Below are positions 38,401 through 47,586 of a DNA stretch of 64,000 bases, in pieces. The stretch is from the NCBI GenBank assembly GCA_016719755.1, contig JADJYM010000004.1:412686-476685 (forward strand), in the 5' to 3' direction. Both the position numbers and the translations under genes were made by a program. Numbering within the stretch: the stretch's first letter is position 1; each line of letters starts with the position of its first letter. The stretch is from Novosphingobium sp. (lineage in GTDB: Bacteria; Pseudomonadota; Alphaproteobacteria; Sphingomonadales; Sphingomonadaceae). A model generated the notes under the pieces. That model was not told the DNA's origin. It made no database searches and saw only the letters and a list, made by a program, of their open reading frames with translations.

Positions 38401-39930
38401 TCAGCGCGACTGCAGCATGGCGCGGATTTCCGTGTGGCGCCGCTTGTCGATGCCGTACGCCAGAAAGAACAACATGCTGAAAAGCGCGAAGCCACCGATG
38501 GCCGGACCGTAGAAAAGGCCCATCAACGCGACTTTGCTCGGATCGATCGTGCTGACATCGACATGTGCTCCGGTCGGCCACTCCAGGAATGAAAGAATGA
38601 ACCCCGCGATGATCGTACCGAGGCCAGTCATCGCCTGATTCGAAAAGGAGACGGCGGCGAAAAGGATACCCTCGCTGCGCCGACCGGTTTCAAGGTCATA
38701 TTCGTCGGCGACATCGGCCATCATCGAGCCGTACATGATCCACGCTTGCACGACGACCAGACCTTTGGCGAACGAGACTGCCGCGAGAAAAGGGAACAGC
38801 GCGGAGTCTCGGTTCTCCGGCAATGCTTCAAGTACGCGCAGCACGGTCGGCAACATCTGAAAGAACGCCCAGCCGACCGTGCCAAAGATGAGCAACGTGC
38901 GCTTTTCGAACCATTCCGACAGTTTGGTTGTGGACAAGCCGCCGAGAATACAACCGAGCGAAAAGATCGCCCAGAAATACATCTGCTCGGTGCTCGTGAT
39001 CTGCCAGAAGAACGTCGTGACGTGGAGGTAAAGCGCGGCGTCAACGCCGACCATGACGTAGAGGATAAGCACGCCGAAGAACAACGCGCAGAACGAGCGG
39101 TTTCCAAGGATGCCACGGAATTGCTGATACATCGACCCCAGTATGCCCCAAGCGGTGTGGCGCGGAGCGCCATCGGGAACCTGGTAGAGGTAGGGTACAC
39201 GGTTTTGCGTGCCGAGCGCGGAGATCAGCATGCAGCTCGCCATGACCACGGCGAGGGTGATTCCCATCGCGCCATAGGATGTGTGATCCAGCGCGCCCGA
39301 ACGGATCTCTTGGTCAGCGAGGAACACACCGAAGCCGAGCAAGACCACGGTCGCGCCGCCCAGAATGGAGAAGACTTGGCGATAGCCGACTATGGACGTG
39401 CGCTCTTGAAAGTCGACCGAAAGTTCGGCTCCGAGCGCGACATGCGGGATGAAGAACATCGAGATCGACACCCGCGAGATACAAGCGAAGACGATCAGCC
39501 AGATGAACAGTCCCTCCTGGCTCGTCACAATCGGATTGAAGAGCAGTGAGAAGCCGAGCGCGAGCGGCAGGATTGAGGCGTACATGAAGGGATGCCGCCT
39601 TCCAAAACGAGAACGCCATGAGTCTGACAGCCAGCCGACCAGCGGATCGACGATCGCATCGATGACGAGCGCTATCCCGAGCGCCATGCCGGTGAGCGCA
39701 CCATCGAGGCCCAAAATCTGATTGTAGTAGAAGAGCGTGAAGAGGCTGAACGCGTTTGTTTTCATCCCTTCAGAGGCTTGGCCCAGACCATAGGCGCACT
39801 TCGTGGCGAAGGTCGCGGGCTGGAAGGCGTCTGGGGTGACCGGCGCGCGAGACTTCAGAAGCGACTCCAGATAGCCGCGCGAGAGCGCGAGGGCGTGGCG
39901 CAGCGATCCGGAGATTTGTTTCAGCGGCAT
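38401..39930 (-). CDS. GPH-family (glycoside-pentoside-hexuronide:cation) MFS symporter
   Basis: ~509 aa with twelve membrane helices. CAYGLGQASEGMKTNAFSLF and DAIVDPLVGWLSDSWRSRFG are the MelB/GPH signatures (the D-P-x-x-G-x-x-S-D loop), with RRHPFMY after TM2. GPH carriers take up sugars, or in sphingomonads glycols and aromatics, with Na+ or H+. The ATG at 39930 is given; a TTG at 39942 that overlaps the synthetase stop (TTGA) is the alternative and would couple translation. Second gene of the catabolic operon; resembles the permease of sphingomonad polyether operons in type. Confidence 0.85.
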   Translation of the reverse strand: MPLKQISGSLRHALALSRGYLESLLKSRAPVTPDAFQPATFATKCAYGLGQASEGMKTNAFSLFTLFYYNQILGLDGALTGMALGIALVIDAIVDPLVGWLSDSWRSRFGRRHPFMYASILPLALGFSLLFNPIVTSQEGLFIWLIVFACISRVSISMFFIPHVALGAELSVDFQERTSIVGYRQVFSILGGATVVLLGFGVFLADQEIRSGALDHTSYGAMGITLAVVMASCMLISALGTQNRVPYLYQVPDGAPRHTAWGILGSMYQQFRGILGNRSFCALFFGVLILYVMVGVDAALYLHVTTFFWQITSTEQMYFWAIFSLGCILGGLSTTKLSEWFEKRTLLIFGTVGWAFFQMLPTVLRVLEALPENRDSALFPFLAAVSFAKGLVVVQAWIMYGSMMADVADEYDLETGRRSEGILFAAVSFSNQAMTGLGTIIAGFILSFLEWPTGAHVDVSTIDPSKVALMGLFYGPAIGGFALFSMLFFLAYGIDKRRHTEIRAMLQSR

Positions 39931-39938
39931 GTGGTCTT

Positions 39939-41519
39939 TCAATTAGCTCCGCGCTTGGCGATATCCGCCAGCTTGGCTTTCAGAATTTTGCCGTTCGGCG
40001 CAACCGGCAATTCGCTAACGATGATGATGTCTTGGGGTCGCTTGTAGGGCGCGAGGCGATCGGCAACGTAAGCGCTGATGTCGGCTGCCGAAATCGTCGC
40101 GCCGGGGCGCACCTCGACGAAGGCGACGACTTCCTCGTTACCGGCGACCGCGCGACCGACGACGGCCGATTGCTGAACGTCCGGATGTGCGTTGATGGCC
40201 GCCTCCACTTCCGGCGGATAAACATTAAAGCCGGACCGGATGATCAGTTCCTTGCTGCGGCTTTCGATCCATATGCGATTTTTCTCATCGACGCGGACGA
40301 TGTCACCCGTGTTGAGCCAGCCGTCGGCATCCATCACCGCCGCTGTCTCACCTGGCGCGCGGTAATAGCCCTTCATGATGTTGGGGCCGCGCACGTGGAG
40401 TTCGCCGGTCTCGCCAGGCTGCGCTGTCGCGCCCGTCGCCGTGCGCACCTGGATTTCCACGCCTTCGATCGGCTCGCCGACATGCGCGCCCTCGCCGAAT
40501 GACTGATGTGACGTTCGGCTGATGGCCGGCGCAGTTTCGGTGAGGCCGTAGTTGTTGTGCATCACGACGCCGGTGAGTGCTTCAAACTCGAGTTTCATCT
40601 CCCGATCGAGCGGGGCAGCAGCGCTCATCACGCCGACTAGGCGGTTGGGCGACAGCGCGACACCGCTGTCCTTGGCGTGGCGCAGGATCAGACCCAACAT
40701 GCTGGGTACTACATGCAGACGCGTCAGGCGTCCGTCGACGATCATGTCCACTGCTTGCGCAACCGAGAAGCGCGACTGCAGGTACGTAAGCGTCCCCGAC
40801 CACAGCATCGCCAACACGACGCCGAGGCCGTAAGAGTGTGAAATCGGGAGTGCGCCGAGCGCCGTGTCGCCGGACGAGAGCCAGGCGTCGCGCGCGCCAG
40901 ACTCTGTGGTGAAGGCCAGATTGCGATGCGTCAGCATCACGCCCTTGGGAGTCCCGGTCGTGCCGGTCGTGTAGAGCAGCACAGCGACCTGATCCGCGCC
41001 GCTCGTCGCGACGGGTTCCGGCGCCGCGCCGCTATTCACCGGCGACGCCAGGACGGTGAGAGATCCATCCAGCGTCAAGCGGGTTGCGCCATGGCGCGCC
41101 GCGTGCGCCCCGGCCTCCGCAGAGTCGCGGTCAGTGAAGAACAGTGCACGCGGATCGCAATGCGCGGCGACTTTGTCGATCTCGTGCGCGCTTTGGCGTG
41201 CGTTGAGTATCACGGCCCACGCGTCAAGCTCGGACGCGGCGAAGAGCAGGGCCAGCGCCTCGACGCCGTTCTCGCAGACGATCACGACGCGGTCGCCGGG
41301 GCGAACGCCGAACCGGTGCAATGCGCCGGACGTTGCGCGTATCGTCTGCCAAAAGCGTGCATAGGTCCAGCTTTCGCCGCCAGGCTGCACGAGCGCGACG
41401 GCCTCGGGCGCGCGCGCTGCCGCGTTCGACACAAAGTGGCTGATACGGTGCGGCAGATCTTCCAAAGCGACTCGCGGAATCTGCGCCAGCACCGGCTTGG
41501 GTTTGAGGCTGCGATTCAT
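39939..41519 (-). CDS. Acyl-CoA synthetase (AMP-dependent ligase, ANL family)
   Basis: 526 aa. P-loop VAVLLYTTGTTGTPKGVMLT, A5 motif MHNNYGLTETAP, hinge GWLNTGDIVRVDEKNRIWIE and SRSKELIIRSGFNVYPPEVE, with the catalytic Lys near the end in VAPNGKILKAKL. It activates a carboxylic acid to its CoA thioester via the acyl-AMP. Start MNRSLKPKPV follows GAGGAGACACGA; the longer frame upstream is not used. First gene of the minus-strand cluster and divergent from the araC-type gene, so induction by the cluster's substrate is expected. Confidence 0.9.
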   Translation of the reverse strand: MNRSLKPKPVLAQIPRVALEDLPHRISHFVSNAAARAPEAVALVQPGGESWTYARFWQTIRATSGALHRFGVRPGDRVVIVCENGVEALALLFAASELDAWAVILNARQSAHEIDKVAAHCDPRALFFTDRDSAEAGAHAARHGATRLTLDGSLTVLASPVNSGAAPEPVATSGADQVAVLLYTTGTTGTPKGVMLTHRNLAFTTESGARDAWLSSGDTALGALPISHSYGLGVVLAMLWSGTLTYLQSRFSVAQAVDMIVDGRLTRLHVVPSMLGLILRHAKDSGVALSPNRLVGVMSAAAPLDREMKLEFEALTGVVMHNNYGLTETAPAISRTSHQSFGEGAHVGEPIEGVEIQVRTATGATAQPGETGELHVRGPNIMKGYYRAPGETAAVMDADGWLNTGDIVRVDEKNRIWIESRSKELIIRSGFNVYPPEVEAAINAHPDVQQSAVVGRAVAGNEEVVAFVEVRPGATISAADISAYVADRLAPYKRPQDIIIVSELPVAPNGKILKAKLADIAKRGAN

Positions 41520-41634
41520 TCGTGTCTCCTCATTTTTCTCATGCCACTCGGCACAACTATGCCTCACGCGCACTACGTCGCACGCGGCACAGCAATCGAC
41601 GGCATGGTTGATCTTCGCTTCGCGGACTGACAAT

Positions 41635-41664
41635 CGACATGATAGCGTCGCTCATTTCTTGACT
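41635..41664. promoter_or_regulatory. Putative cluster operator, copy 2
   Basis: TCGACATGATAGCG followed by TCGCTCATTTCTTGAC, located 30 bp before the araC-type ATG and 116 bp before the acyl-CoA synthetase ATG. It is nearly identical to the copy at 38314-38344. Suitable place for control of both divergent promoters. Confidence 0.5.
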
Positions 41665-41693
41665 AGTTCGACCACAAACGCCAAGTTCTGATC

Positions 41694-42713
41694 ATGTTGG
41701 AAGCGAGAGCCAAGCGTGATCCAGCGGCCTTGCGCGTGCTGGTCGAGGTCGCGAACGAGAGCGGGATGTCCGCGCCACGGCTGCTTTCGGGCACGAATTT
41801 GACGGCGGACCAGCTAGACAAGAGCGATCTCGAAATCGAGGCTTGGCAAGAGCTGCTCGCCATACGCAATCTTAGGCTGTTCAACGACGATGTGGGGCTC
41901 GGACTCGAGGTCGGACGGCGCCTCCACATCACAACGCTGGGTGTGTTGGGCTTCGCGATGCTGTCGAGCCGAAGCATCGTCGATGCGCTTTGGATGGCCA
42001 GCCGCTTTCAGTCGATCTCGCTATGGTTCTGCAAGCTCGACTTCGATTTGGACGCCAAGGTCGGCGTGTTCACGGTGCTCGATCACGTGCTGCCCATGGC
42101 ATGCCGGCCGTTCTGCGTCGCGCTCGGTCTGTCGTCGTTGCAGGAGTGGATGAGCGCGATGCTCGGCCGCGAAATCTTGCCGCTCTCGACCACGTTCAAG
42201 TTCGACCGTCCCGCAAGTGCTGCGCCGTTCGAACGGCACTTTGGGACGAACATTCTGTACGGCGCGAAAGCGAACCGGATCGAGTTCGAGGCGTCGCTGT
42301 TCGTGGAGCCGTTGCGGTTCGCCGACCACTGGACACGTACTTGGTGCGAACTCCAACTCGAGCAAGTGGCGCAGCGGCGCGCATCGACGACGCGCAATCG
42401 CGTGCGCAGCTTGATTATGGGTGCGCCGGGCGCCATACGTTCGGAGGAAGAGATCGCGAGAGAACTGCGAGTTCCAAGCAGCACGTTGCGCCGGCGCCTG
42501 CGTGCCGAAGGCACGACCTTTCGAACCATACGCGCAGAGGTTCTTCATGCGTTCGCGCGCGAGATGCTAATCTCCACGTCCATGACGATCGACGAGATCG
42601 CCGAGCGCGTCGGCTTCTCGGAGTCGGCGAGTTTTGTCCGCTCCTTCAAGAGGCTGCAGGGGGTTGCGCCCGGCACATGGCGACGCTCAGAGCGCGGTAA
42701 TTCGACGAACTAA
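41694..42713 (+). CDS. AraC-family transcriptional regulator (OruR/PegR-like)
   Basis: 339 aa. The N-terminal Arabinose_bd-type domain (SGMSAPRLLSGTNLTADQLD, VGLGLEVGRRLHITTLGVLG) is followed by an AraC HTH pair: EEEIARELRVPSSTLRRRLR and MTIDEIAERVGFSESASFVR, with SFKRLQGVAPGTWRR. This architecture is shared by OruR, PegR and related activators of catabolic operons. It is divergent from the acyl-CoA synthetase, so it most likely activates the cluster on its substrate. Confidence 0.88.
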   Translation: MLEARAKRDPAALRVLVEVANESGMSAPRLLSGTNLTADQLDKSDLEIEAWQELLAIRNLRLFNDDVGLGLEVGRRLHITTLGVLGFAMLSSRSIVDALWMASRFQSISLWFCKLDFDLDAKVGVFTVLDHVLPMACRPFCVALGLSSLQEWMSAMLGREILPLSTTFKFDRPASAAPFERHFGTNILYGAKANRIEFEASLFVEPLRFADHWTRTWCELQLEQVAQRRASTTRNRVRSLIMGAPGAIRSEEEIARELRVPSSTLRRRLRAEGTTFRTIRAEVLHAFAREMLISTSMTIDEIAERVGFSESASFVRSFKRLQGVAPGTWRRSERGNSTN

Positions 42714-42723
42714 GCGTCGGCGC

Positions 42724-43565
42724 GGTCCTGTCAGAGCAAATGCACCACCTGTGCAACATTGTACAGCGCGGCTAGATGTCTGGCATGCCAAAACCGCGCA
42801 AGCCAGCCAGTCCGTTCCGCTATTTCAACTCGTCACCCGAGGTGATCCGTTTGGTGGTGATGATGTATATGCGGTTTCCTCTGAGTCTGCGGAACGTCGA
42901 GGATATGATGGTCGAGCGCGGGCTCGATATCAGCCACGAGACGGTGCGCTTCTGGTGGAACAGGTTTGGACCAATGTTTGCCGCTGAACTCCGCAGGCGA
43001 CGGGTGTCGCGAATGAAGGGCTTCCGCCACTGGAACTGGCACCTCGACGAAATGTACGTCAGGTTGAACGGAAAGATGGTCTATCTCTGGCGTGCGGTCG
43101 ATCATGAGGGCGAAATACTCGAGAGTTTCGTCACTAAGAACAGGGACAAGAAGGCAGCCTTAGCCTTCATCAAAAAGGCGCTGAAACGCCACGGCCCGGT
43201 CGAAACCATCACTACTGACGGGCTACGTTCTTACGGTGCCGCAATGGACAAGCTCGGCAATCGCCACAAACAAAAGATCGGCCGCTGGGCAAACAATAGA
43301 GTGGAGAACAGCCATCTTCCCTTCAGGCGAAGGGAGCGGGCGATGCTTAGATTTAGGCAGGTGAAGTCCTTGCAGAAATTTGCTTCCGTCCATGGCAACG
43401 TCCACAGTCATTTTTATCTCGAACGCCACCTCGTCGATCGCCAGACCTACAAACGGGCCCGAACTGCCGCATGGGCCGAGTGGCAGTCGTTGCTCGCCTG
43501 AGGCTCTACTCCAACTGCCCTAATCTTGCCTAAGCGCACTATGAGGGATTTACTCTGACAACACC
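42724..43565 (+). mobile_element. IS6-family insertion sequence
   Basis: 842 bp. Ends: left GGTCCTGTCAGAGCAAAT; right, on the minus strand, GGTGTTGTCAGAGTAAAT. This gives an imperfect inverted repeat GGTnnTGTCAGAGnAAAT of the IS6 type. The eight bases on either side differ, so no target duplication remains; an IS6-mediated deletion or cointegrate resolution may have joined the araC region to the IS3/katE side. Confidence 0.8.
42776..43501 (+). CDS. IS6-family transposase
   Basis: 241 aa. HTH region VEDMMVERGLDISHETVRFW, and a DDE catalytic core HLDEMYVRLNGKMVYLWRAV, ITTDGLRSYGAAM and NRVENSHLPFRRRERAM. All three acidic residues are present, so the enzyme should be active. IS6 elements move by replicative transposition and fuse replicons. 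ATG at 42776, or MPKPRKP three codons later. Confidence 0.95.
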   Translation: MSGMPKPRKPASPFRYFNSSPEVIRLVVMMYMRFPLSLRNVEDMMVERGLDISHETVRFWWNRFGPMFAAELRRRRVSRMKGFRHWNWHLDEMYVRLNGKMVYLWRAVDHEGEILESFVTKNRDKKAALAFIKKALKRHGPVETITTDGLRSYGAAMDKLGNRHKQKIGRWANNRVENSHLPFRRRERAMLRFRQVKSLQKFASVHGNVHSHFYLERHLVDRQTYKRARTAAWAEWQSLLA

Positions 43566-44537
43566 TCGTTCAATAAGCACTTGCCGGAGGAGACTGATGG
43601 AGCGGCGTGGACTGCCCGCGATGATTGGTCCGGTTGCATAGTTAGCTGATCTGGATTTCTGATGCCAGCCTGGGCGGGAGGCGGAGCGTAGCGGAGCCGA
43701 GCGGCCAGGCTGGCATCTTGACTGTTTCCGGGCTGGAGGGCGGTAGCCGAGGCTGCTGTGTGGGCGCAGTCGGTTGTAATGCTCGCGCCACCAGCCCGTG
43801 ACGCAGCGGACCTCCTCCAGGCTGTAGAAGATCTCGCCATTGAGCAGCTCATCGCGCAGGCGGGCATTGAAGCTCTCGATATAGCCGTTCTCCCAAGGGC
43901 TTCCCGGCTCGATGTAGAGCGTGGTGACGCCGAGCCGGCCCAGCCACTCCCGCACCGCATGGGCGACGAACTCGGGACCATTATCGGACCGGATATGTTC
44001 AGGCGGCCCATGCTCGATGAACAGGTCGGCCAACACGTCGATCACGTCGTTGGACCGGAACCGTCGCAGCGGCACCATCGCCAGACATTCGCGGCTGAAC
44101 TCGTCGATGATATTGAGCATCCGGAACTTGCGTCCGTTGCGCGTCTTATCCTCGACGAAGTCGTAAGACCACACATGCCCGCGATGCTGTGGCCGCAACC
44201 TTATACACGACCCATCGCCCAGCCAGAGCCGACGTCGTTTCGGTTGCCTCTTCGGCACTTTAAGACCCTCCCGCCGCCAGATGCGTTCCACTACCGACAA
44301 GCTGACCTGCCAGCCTGCATGGCCGAGCAAGGCATGGATACGGCGATAGCCGTACCGGCCATAATCCCTGGCCAGCGCGATGATGTCGGCCGTCAGATGC
44401 CGTTCGTCGGCATCATCCTTGGGACGATGTCGCTGCGTTGAACGATGCTGAACCAGAACACGGCAGGTCCGCCGCTCCGATACCGGAAGAACCCGGCGGA
44501 CCTGCTCGATCGCTTCACGGCGACGGGAGGGACTCAA
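43539..44537 (-). CDS. IS3-family transposase OrfB
   Basis: DDE integrase-type transposase. The HTH_21 region (DYGRYGYRRIHALLGHAGWQ) and rve core HVWSYDFVEDKTRNGRKFRM, HIRSDNGPEFVAHAVREWLG and PWENGYIESFNARLRDELLN include D, D and E. The usual end WWREHYNRLRPHSSLGYRPP is followed by ~60 unusual residues, and the stop lies beyond the apparent IS end near 43626, so the last codons are host sequence. It is expressed by -1 frameshifting from orfA at the T-run 44535-44539. Confidence 0.88.
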   Translation of the reverse strand: MSPSRRREAIEQVRRVLPVSERRTCRVLVQHRSTQRHRPKDDADERHLTADIIALARDYGRYGYRRIHALLGHAGWQVSLSVVERIWRREGLKVPKRQPKRRRLWLGDGSCIRLRPQHRGHVWSYDFVEDKTRNGRKFRMLNIIDEFSRECLAMVPLRRFRSNDVIDVLADLFIEHGPPEHIRSDNGPEFVAHAVREWLGRLGVTTLYIEPGSPWENGYIESFNARLRDELLNGEIFYSLEEVRCVTGWWREHYNRLRPHSSLGYRPPARKQSRCQPGRSAPLRSASRPGWHQKSRSANYATGPIIAGSPRRSISLLRQVLIERGVVRVNPS

Positions 44538-44862
44538 AAAGTCAGCTTCGACGCCTCTTGCAGGATCGCCTTGTCCAGCGCCAGATCCGCAACCAGCTTC
44601 TTCAGCTGCGCATTTTCCCGCTCCAGATCCTTCATCCGACGCACCTGGTCGACCTTCAGGCCACCATATTCCTTACGCCACCTATACAGCGTCTGTTCGG
44701 CAATCCCGATCTGCCGACAAGCCTCGACGGCGGTCCCGCCTCGACCGACAATCACATCCACCTCACGCAGCTTCGCGATGATCTGCTCCGGCGTAAATCG
44801 CTGACGTCCCATATATTTCTCCAATTCTTATGCCCTCTCGGGCTCTCTCCAGAATTGGACCA
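43626..44862 (-). mobile_element. IS3-family insertion sequence
   Basis: ~1.24 kb. Related ends TGGTCCGGTTGC (left, plus strand from 43626) and TGGTCCAATTCT (right, read on the minus strand from 44862) flank orfA and orfB. The exact outer bases and target duplication are not certain because AT-rich flanks extend the similarity. The element abuts a katE fragment on its right; the katE front is not on its left, so more than a simple insertion occurred. Confidence 0.8.
44534..44812 (-). CDS. IS3-family transposase OrfA
   Basis: 92-aa HTH protein MGRQRFTPEQIIAKLREVDV with TAVEACRQIGIAEQTLYRWR (helix-turn-helix) and a leucine zipper (MKDLERENAQLKKLVADLAL). Normal OrfA of the IS407/IS1477-like subgroup. 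It ends in ACT TTT TGA; slippage on the T-run gives the OrfAB fusion transposase. Confidence 0.9.
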   Translation of the reverse strand: MGRQRFTPEQIIAKLREVDVIVGRGGTAVEACRQIGIAEQTLYRWRKEYGGLKVDQVRRMKDLERENAQLKKLVADLALDKAILQEASKLTF

Positions 44863-44865
44863 ATT

Positions 44866-45321
44866 TTCTCAAGGCAGACCATTCGAGGGCCGCTGCGTGG
44901 GCATTCTCTACGCCGAGGGTTCGGACAAGGCGATGATCGACGAGATCAAGGCGGGCGTCGAAAAGGACGGCGGTACGGTTAAGCTGGTCGCGCCCAAGGT
45001 GGGCGAGATCAAGGTCAAGGGCGGCACGCTCAAGGCCGATGGCCAGCTCGCGGGCACGCCTTCGGTGGTGTTCGATGCGGTGGTCGCCATCCTGATGCCC
45101 GACCAGGCGCAGGAACTGGCCAGGACGTGGGCGCGGTCGCCTGGTTTGCCGACGCCTGGTATCACTGCAAGACCATCGGCGCCTGTGGCGGCACGCGCGA
45201 GCATATCCTGCCCAAGGCGAATATCGAGCCTGACGCGAGCGTGCCCAAGCCGGAGGACTTCCTCAAGGTCGGCACCAAGCGCCACTGGGATCGCGAACCC
45301 AAAGTCCGCGACCTGGCCTGA
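44866..45321 (+). pseudogene. katE: Catalase KatE-type, C-terminal domain fragment
   Basis: FEGRCVGILYAEGSDKAMID and VKLVAPKVGEIKVKGGTLKA are the flavodoxin/GATase1-like C-terminal domain of large-subunit monofunctional catalases (HPII). The haem-binding catalase core is absent, cut off at the IS3 element. A further one-base loss near 45123 (AGG for AGGG) moves the frame; the end GAVAWFADAWYHCKTIGACG then KPEDFLKVGTKRHWDREPKV is in another frame. Non-functional remnant. Confidence 0.82.
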
Positions 45322-45363
45322 CCCACGCGCGGTGCCGGATCATGGAGGACAACGATCCCTGCC

Positions 45364-45804
45364 ATGGCCGGCACCGCCGATGTCTGCACGCTGTCCGAGG
45401 CAACGCTGCGCGTGCTGATCTATCTCAGCACCGCCGGCGCGCAGGAAAACGCGCAGGCCGACACCGCGCTTGCGCTCGCTCACGAAGTGCAGGCGGGCAA
45501 TCGGCGCAAGGGCCTCACCGGCCTGCTGCTGGGCAACGGCAGTAGCTACATGCAGGTGCTCGAAGGCAGCCCGGAGGCGGTTGGCCAAATGTTTGCCACG
45601 GTCAGCCGCGATCCGCGTCACCGCGCGCTCGATGTCGTGCTTGATCAACCTGCGACGGAGCGGACATTCCCCGACACCGCCATGCTCGGGCTCGATCTCG
45701 ACGCCAGCCCGCTGGACCGCCGCGCCGCGATCGAGGCGCTGATCCCGGCCGGGGCGGATCGCGATGTGCGCGAAAAGCTGCTCGCCTTCAGCGTGTTCGA
45801 TTGA
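45364..45804 (+). CDS. BLUF-domain blue-light photoreceptor
   Basis: 146 aa. LRVLIYLSTA (the FAD-binding Tyr in strand beta1), NRRKGLTGLLLGNGSSYMQV with the Asn and Gln of the flavin pocket, and LEGSPEAVGQMF match BLUF proteins. Light changes the hydrogen bonding of FAD through the Tyr/Gln pair. No output domain is attached, so it works through a partner. Its stop overlaps the ATG of a flavoprotein gene (TGATG), hinting at a functional link with that (broken) gene. Confidence 0.85.
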   Translation: MAGTADVCTLSEATLRVLIYLSTAGAQENAQADTALALAHEVQAGNRRKGLTGLLLGNGSSYMQVLEGSPEAVGQMFATVSRDPRHRALDVVLDQPATERTFPDTAMLGLDLDASPLDRRAAIEALIPAGADRDVREKLLAFSVFD

Positions 45805-47586
45805 TGAATACGAACAATCCAACGCGGCCGCGCGTGGCGATCATCGGGGCCGGGCCGAGCGCGGTCTATGCCCTGAAGCGGTTGATCACGTCAGAGGCAC
45901 CGCTGGCGATTTTGATCTTTGAATCCGGGGCGCGGCCCGGTGTGGGTACGCCCTACGATCGCCAGCAGAACTCACCGGCCATGCTGTCCAACATCGCCAG
46001 CATCGAACTGCCGCCGGTGTGCGAGACCCTGCTCGACTGGTTGCAGCGGATCCCGCCCGAAACCCGCCATGGCTGGGGCATCGGGGATGCCGACCTGCAC
46101 GAACGACACTTTTTTCCGCGCGTGGTTCTGGGCGATTATTACGCCGACCAGTTTGGCGCGCTGGTGAATGAAGCGGCGCGGCGCGCGGCCACCGCATCAC
46201 GCTGCACACGCGCACCCGCGTCAGCGATATTGTCGCGCATGAGGGCGGGGTCTGGGTGACGAGCGATGCTGTCACTCAGCAGGCCGCGCTCGCGTTCGAT
46301 CATGCGATTCTGGCCACCGGGCACTCGGTGCCCAAGACACGGGCCGACCCGGCGGCCCTGGGCGCAGCGTCGAGCCAAATCTTTCGGCGGACGCGATTCG
46401 GCTCGGTATCCTTGGCACCTCTCTGAGCGGAATCGACGTGGCGATCGATCATGCAATGCGGATCGGCCGTTTCGAGTCCGTGGACGGGCGCCTGACCTTT
46501 GCGCCAACCGACCAACTGACCGGGCGCAGGGTCCGCTCATCACCATGATGTCGCGCGGCGGGCTGCTGCCCGAAGCCGATTTCTTCTGCCCCATCCCCTA
46601 TCAGCCGCTGGATCTGTTTACCGACGACCGGCTGGCTGCAATCGTCACGGGCAAGGATGGCGATCTGGACCGGGCATTCGGCCTCTTCCTCGTCCAGCTC
46701 GAGCGGCTCGACCCGGCGTTCCTACGATCGCTCGGCCCGGGATGCACGACGCCGGAGGGTTTTTCCAAGTGCTATGCGCAGCGCCGCAGCGATTTCGATC
46801 CGTTGGAATGGGCGCGCGGCAATCTGCTGGAAGTGCACTACAACGCGCGGCATCACCGCACCGTGCCCTGGCGTTATGCGCTGCTGCGCATGCACGAGCC
46901 GTTCGGCGCCATTGTGAAGGACTTGTCGGACGGCGACCGCGCCTGCTTCAACCGCTCGCTGAAGCGCGTGTTCGTGGACAATTATGCGGCTGTTCCGCCG
47001 CTCTCGATCGAACGGCTGATCGCGTTGCACGATGCCGGTATCCTTGCAATCCATGCGCTCGGTTCCGACTATACGATGGAGCGGGACGACAAAGGCGCCG
47101 TCTGGCACATCGCTGCGCGCGGAGTGACGCACTACTTCGATTCCATCGTCGACGCACGCGGGCAGGCCGTTCTGGGGCAGGAGGAATTTCCCTTTCCAAC
47201 GCTGCGCATGCAGATCCGCGCCCTGGCCATCGCGCGGTCGGCAAGCCTCGATGAAATCGTCACCGGGAAGGGCTTCGTCGGGCAACCCGGCAACCCGCTG
47301 GAACGCGCATTGCCTGTCGTTGCCATTTCTGCTGGGGCGCAACCCTTCGTACAGGGGCTGACCGCTGCAGAGGAGCTTTGGAACCGCGGCTGCGCATGCC
47401 ATCCTGAGCGCGCTCGCCGCAAACAGCGAGCGGGGCCTGCCGATTGATATCGAAGGGGCCCGGCATCGCTTGGCGGGCATGTGGTTTACCTGTTCGCAAG
47501 CCAAGGCCATGTTGTCCTCGAAGCGCCGCGCAGTTAGTTGCCTTGGTATGCTATGTAGAAAGCTGGCTCCATCGATTGAAAACTAA
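45804..47586 (+). pseudogene. FAD/NAD(P)-binding protein (NAD_binding_9 type), multiply frameshifted
   Basis: Begins MNTNNPTRPRVAIIGAGPSA with a Rossmann G-x-G-x2-A/S dinucleotide fold and SGARPGVGTPYDRQQ. Conserved stretches then fall in different frames: HAILATGHSVPKTRADPAAL; LGILGTSLSGIDVAIDHAMR; ITMMSRGGLLPEADFF; LLEVHYNARHHRTVPWRYAL; and the tail RHRLAGMWFTCSQ. I see at least four breaks, near 46186, 46375, 46530 and 47388. The family is an uncharacterised flavoprotein group. It follows the BLUF gene directly. Here the lesions are not confined to homopolymers, so real decay is likely. Confidence 0.72.

Noticed and set aside
43623-44866. Target-site duplication ATT around the IS3 element
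   Set aside because: The AT-rich flank belongs to the extended similarity of the two ends, so the outer boundary and the duplication cannot be told apart.
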